DNA of 5,737 bases from Desulfobulbaceae bacterium UBA2262 (GTDB lineage Bacteria; Desulfobacterota; Desulfobulbia; Desulfobulbales; Desulfurivibrionaceae), in NCBI GenBank assembly GCA_002347185.1, contig DDXK01000086.1:26095-31831 (forward strand). Reading direction: 5' to 3'. The translations under genes and the position numbers were made by a program. How positions within the stretch are numbered: the first letter of the stretch is position 1; every line of letters starts with the position of its first letter. Shown piece by piece: positions 4,769 through 5,737 of this stretch. The notes beneath the pieces are model-generated. The model was not told the origin of the DNA and did not search any database. It saw nothing but the letters and a program-made list of their open reading frames with translations.

Positions 4769-5737
4769 TCAGCCGCTGTCTCCACCCACCCCATACCGGT
4801 ACTTGAGGTCGTGGCGGAGCATTTCTGCCAAGGTGGCGTCGAGGAAGGGCTTCTGGCAATCGACTTTTGCCATGGTTCCGTCACGCTGATAGGCCATGTA
4901 GCGGCAGCCGCCGAAGCAGAGGGGCAGATACCGGCACTCCCGGCATTTGGCCTCCTGCTGCCAGTGGCCCTTGCAGTATTGCGCAGGCCAGGAATCGTTC
5001 ATGCCCTGCCAGATGTCGCCGGCCGCAAAATCCTTGTGGCCGATCAGGGTGACGCACTTGTAGATGGTGCCGTCGTGGTTCACCACCAGGGCGTCATCCA
5101 GGTCGATCATGCAGGGGGCCGGGTGCAGCGGCGGGAAGTGATAGCCGCGCCTCATGATCTCCTCGCGCAGGCTGAGCGACGCCGCGTGCACCCACGGCTC
5201 GTCGTTGGAAAGGCACCCTGCGGTGAACTCCGGGTTGGCGAAGCGGTCGTTCACCTGCATCACCGGGTAGAACTGGACCGTGTCGATGTCGGACGGCCCG
5301 AAGCCGGCGGCGTCCAGGTCGGAAAGCAGGCGTGGGAAGGCGGAGGCGCTCGCCTCGGTGTAGTTGCCGCTCAGGGTGATGGGCACTATCCCACGACAAT
5401 CCGCAAGGTTTCCGACGATACGCTCCCAGCTGCCCCTGCCGTCCTTGTAAGGACGGGTGCGGTTGTGGTGGTCGGCCGGGCCGTCGATGGTGGTCTTGAA
5501 GCTAGAAAGCCCCAGGTCCCGCAGCTCCGTGACCACTTCGCGGGTAAGGAGCGAGCCGTTGGTGACCAGGGTGAACTCGAAGCGGCCGCCCAAGGCCTCG
5601 ATGGCCGGCTTGAGTTGGCTTGCCAGGGACTTGATGCGAGAAAGATACAAAAGCGGCTCGCCGCCGTAGAAGTCGAGGATGAGGCGTTTTTTGCGGGGGA
5701 ATTGCTTCCCTCCCCCCTCACCCGGCCTTCGGCCACC
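4769..5737 (-). CDS. Radical SAM/SPASM peptide maturase, geopeptide-type, N-terminus beyond the window
   Basis: The visible 322 C-terminal residues belong to a peptide-modifying radical SAM enzyme. Seen: DFYGGEPLL at 22-30, VTNGSLL at 58-64, TTIDGP at 82-87 followed by HHNRTRP, and a full SPASM pattern: C209-x13-G-x4-C228, then C265-x2-C268-x5-C274-x3-C278-x15-C294, which binds auxiliary Fe-S clusters. The CxxxCxxC motif for the SAM-binding cluster should lie upstream of residue 1, off the window. GNYTE, CMIDLDDALVVNHDGTIYKC and CFGGCRYM recall the putative geopeptide radical SAM maturases (TIGR04280-like) of Geobacter, from memory. These are predicted to modify a small ribosomal peptide. An internal TTG (5650) is not the real start, since coding similarity continues upstream through FYGGEPLL. 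The gene converges on trmL and is unrelated to it in function. Specific substrate and chemistry are unknown; an anaerobic sulfatase-maturase-like role is less likely. Confidence 0.82.
   Translation of the reverse strand, partial: GGRRPGEGGGKQFPRKKRLILDFYGGEPLLYLSRIKSLASQLKPAIEALGGRFEFTLVTNGSLLTREVVTELRDLGLSSFKTTIDGPADHHNRTRPYKDGRGSWERIVGNLADCRGIVPITLSGNYTEASASAFPRLLSDLDAAGFGPSDIDTVQFYPVMQVNDRFANPEFTAGCLSNDEPWVHAASLSLREEIMRRGYHFPPLHPAPCMIDLDDALVVNHDGTIYKCVTLIGHKDFAAGDIWQGMNDSWPAQYCKGHWQQEAKCRECRYLPLCFGGCRYMAYQRDGTMAKVDCQKPFLDATLAEMLRHDLKYRYGVGGDSG
5695..5737. repeat. REP-like twin-hairpin element inside the radical SAM reading frame
   Basis: Two adjacent hairpins are visible. GGGGGAA (5695-5701) pairs with TTCCCTC (5706-5712), 7 bp with one G-T pair and the loop TTGC. 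GGCC (5724-5727) pairs with GGCC (5731-5734) around TTC. The C-rich CCCTCCCCCCTCACCC (5708-5723) spans the second arm of the first hairpin and the spacer, and resembles the style of dispersed palindromic intergenic repeats. It is read in frame as a Gly/Arg/Pro-rich stretch before FYGGEPLL. The window end probably cuts the element. Confidence 0.4.

Noticed and set aside
4769..5650. Start of the radical SAM gene at TTG 5650
   Set aside because: The frame is open further upstream and includes the family motif DFYGGEP immediately before; the true N-terminus must lie outside the window.

Overview
The window carries five protein-coding genes, two of them cut by the window edges, and one unusually rich intergenic region of about 720 bases. 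Gene content and style suggest a mesophilic Gram-negative member of the Desulfobacterota / former Deltaproteobacteria (Geobacter- or Desulfobulbus-like). The evidence is GC-rich third codon positions, a citramalate synthase gene next to an aspartokinase gene, a consensus sigma-54 promoter, and a radical SAM/SPASM enzyme resembling the Geobacter 'geopeptide' maturases. This taxonomic guess is an inference from recalled family patterns; no search was run.

Left part (1-2036, minus strand): lysC (aspartokinase) is followed by cimA (citramalate synthase, 3' end missing) in one apparent operon, with a GC-rich hairpin in the 63-base gap. LysC starts the lysine/threonine/methionine branch. CimA starts the pyruvate route to isoleucine, which bypasses threonine. 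Within lysC there is an in-frame ATG behind a perfect AGGAGG, exactly where alpha/beta-type aspartokinases start their separate beta subunit.

Middle (2037-2759): a divergent intergenic region, low in GC and full of A/T tracts. It holds an exact sigma-54 core promoter (TGGCAC-N5-TTGCT) facing right, a palindrome about 120 bases upstream of its predicted start that could be an enhancer site, and a leader of about 360 bases with a long inverted repeat before the next gene. I see no convincing protein gene here.

Right of centre (2760-4693, plus strand): a membrane-anchored M23-family murein peptidase whose usual third zinc ligand reads Asp instead of His. Eight bases later comes trmL, a tRNA wobble-base 2'-O-methyltransferase with a TTG start and no Shine-Dalgarno sequence. 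The two probably form one transcript.

Right end (4769-5737, minus strand, convergent): the C-terminal 322 residues of a radical SAM enzyme with a complete SPASM cysteine pattern, most like a putative geopeptide maturase, so this may be the edge of a RiPP (modified peptide) locus. Its CxxxCxxC cluster motif and any precursor peptide lie beyond the right edge. The last visible bases of its reading frame form two adjacent REP-like hairpins, translated as a Gly/Arg/Pro-rich insert just before the barrel motif FYGGEPLL.
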